Shown: positions 63,569 to 64,000 of the stretch, piece by piece
Position numbering within the stretch: the stretch's first letter is position 1
Layout: every line of letters starts with the position of its first letter
Assembly (NCBI RefSeq): GCF_008831285.2
Contig: NC_045146.1
Span: 24,445,703 to 24,509,702, forward strand
Reading direction: 5' to 3'
Length of the DNA: 64,000 nucleotides
From: Nymphaea colorata
Taxonomy: Eukaryota > Streptophyta > Magnoliopsida > Nymphaeales > Nymphaeaceae
Translations under genes and position numbers: made by a program
The notes under the pieces: generated by a model
What the model was told of the DNA's origin: nothing
What the model saw: only the letters and a program-made list of their open reading frames with translations
The model's database searches: none

Positions 63569-64000
63569 ACACATAAAGCTTTACTATATTTTGAAAGACT
63601 ACCATCTTGAGTCAGTCGAATACAACTATCATTGTACATGATTGGTGTGGCTCTGATGGGCGTAGCGCGACCGGGCTCGAGTCAGTGGTTGGTAGGTGGT
63701 TGGTACTTGGTTTTCGTGACATGGGTCTTCATCTTTTCGCCCAATACAAGCTAAAGTTGTTTCATTGGATGCAACCTAGTTACTAAAGTAGTTCTAGATC
63801 CTGGGGAGGGTTTTCGCTTTGGGCTTGAGTAGTAGGATGAAATACTCTCAGAACTAAAATGCATCATGTATATCAGCAATTTCCAGTTATTAAAACTTAT
63901 GATCATGAAAAGCAGCCATAGAAATGTCATCTGCATGTAAAAAGCACAAGAACTGGTATATGATCCATTCGGTTATGTTCTGACAAGTCTGAGCACATAA

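Larger units (their letters stand above)
58992..64000. other. Intergenic region after ascorbate peroxidase
   Basis: The first part is the ascorbate peroxidase 3' untranslated region. The remainder contains no intact gene. An open stretch on the plus strand at about 60055-60410 has no recognised domain. A 40-bp tandem duplication lies at 60898-60978, decayed coding-like pieces on the minus strand at 61775-62398, and a poly(T) run at 63549-63568. Sequence around 63170-63320 repeats GGATCCA/GATTTGGATCC-like words, probably old repeat DNA. Confidence 0.5.

Noticed and set aside
1-64000. tRNA, rRNA, CRISPR arrays, bacterial operons, organellar insertions or intact retrotransposons
   Set aside because: No cloverleaf-like GGTTCRANTCC with matching arms, no rRNA core, no spaced direct repeats, and no reverse transcriptase or integrase motifs were found by eye.

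Overview
This window is nuclear DNA from a flowering plant. The evidence is many GT-AG introns with AT-rich interiors, plant-only families (the DUF630/DUF632 N-myristoylated protein, plant-type SMP/C2 synaptotagmin, GH35 beta-galactosidase of the plant layout, tail-anchored peroxisomal ascorbate peroxidase), a DHQ synthase with a plastid-type N-terminus, and typical plant MITEs and microsatellites. First exons of several genes (DHQ synthase, RAD17, the DUF632 protein) are much richer in G+C than later exons. I cannot name the species from sequence alone.

Layout, left to right. (1) 1-4197, minus: 5' two thirds of a secreted beta-galactosidase, running off the left edge. (2) 7901-11783, plus: 3-dehydroquinate synthase, second step of the shikimate pathway, 8 exons, complete; a promoter-like block with two G-boxes and a palindromic pair of MYB-type AC-II elements lies about 600 bp upstream. 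(3) 13005-13643, minus: small PNRC-motif protein with a probable intron in its 5' leader and a TATA box near 14610. (4) 17963-24577, plus: synaptotagmin of the SYT1 type, 12 exons, complete. (5) 26605-38518, plus: RAD17 checkpoint clamp loader, 12 exons, complete, with long introns carrying transposon debris. (6) 42209-45996, minus: DUF630/DUF632 protein (APSR1/NRG2-like), 4 exons, complete. (7) 50683-58991, plus: peroxisomal membrane ascorbate peroxidase, 9 exons, complete. (8) 58992-64000: intergenic DNA with decayed coding-like pieces.

All splice models were built by hand: every exon listed joins in frame to the next at GT/AG borders and the joined products match the expected family lengths. 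The genes are functionally unrelated neighbours (cell wall, aromatic amino acids, mRNA decay, membrane contact sites, DNA damage checkpoint, nutrient signalling, peroxide removal), as is normal in plant genomes; I see no operon-like or biosynthetic cluster and no convincing new system. The most useful leads are the AC-II/G-box palindrome upstream of DHQ synthase, a long overlapping upstream ORF at the same gene, a clean 340-bp MITE with 8-bp target duplication in a RAD17 intron, a Tourist-like MITE with TTA duplication, a long hairpin in the last ascorbate peroxidase intron, and a degraded minus-strand gene fragment near 62 kb.
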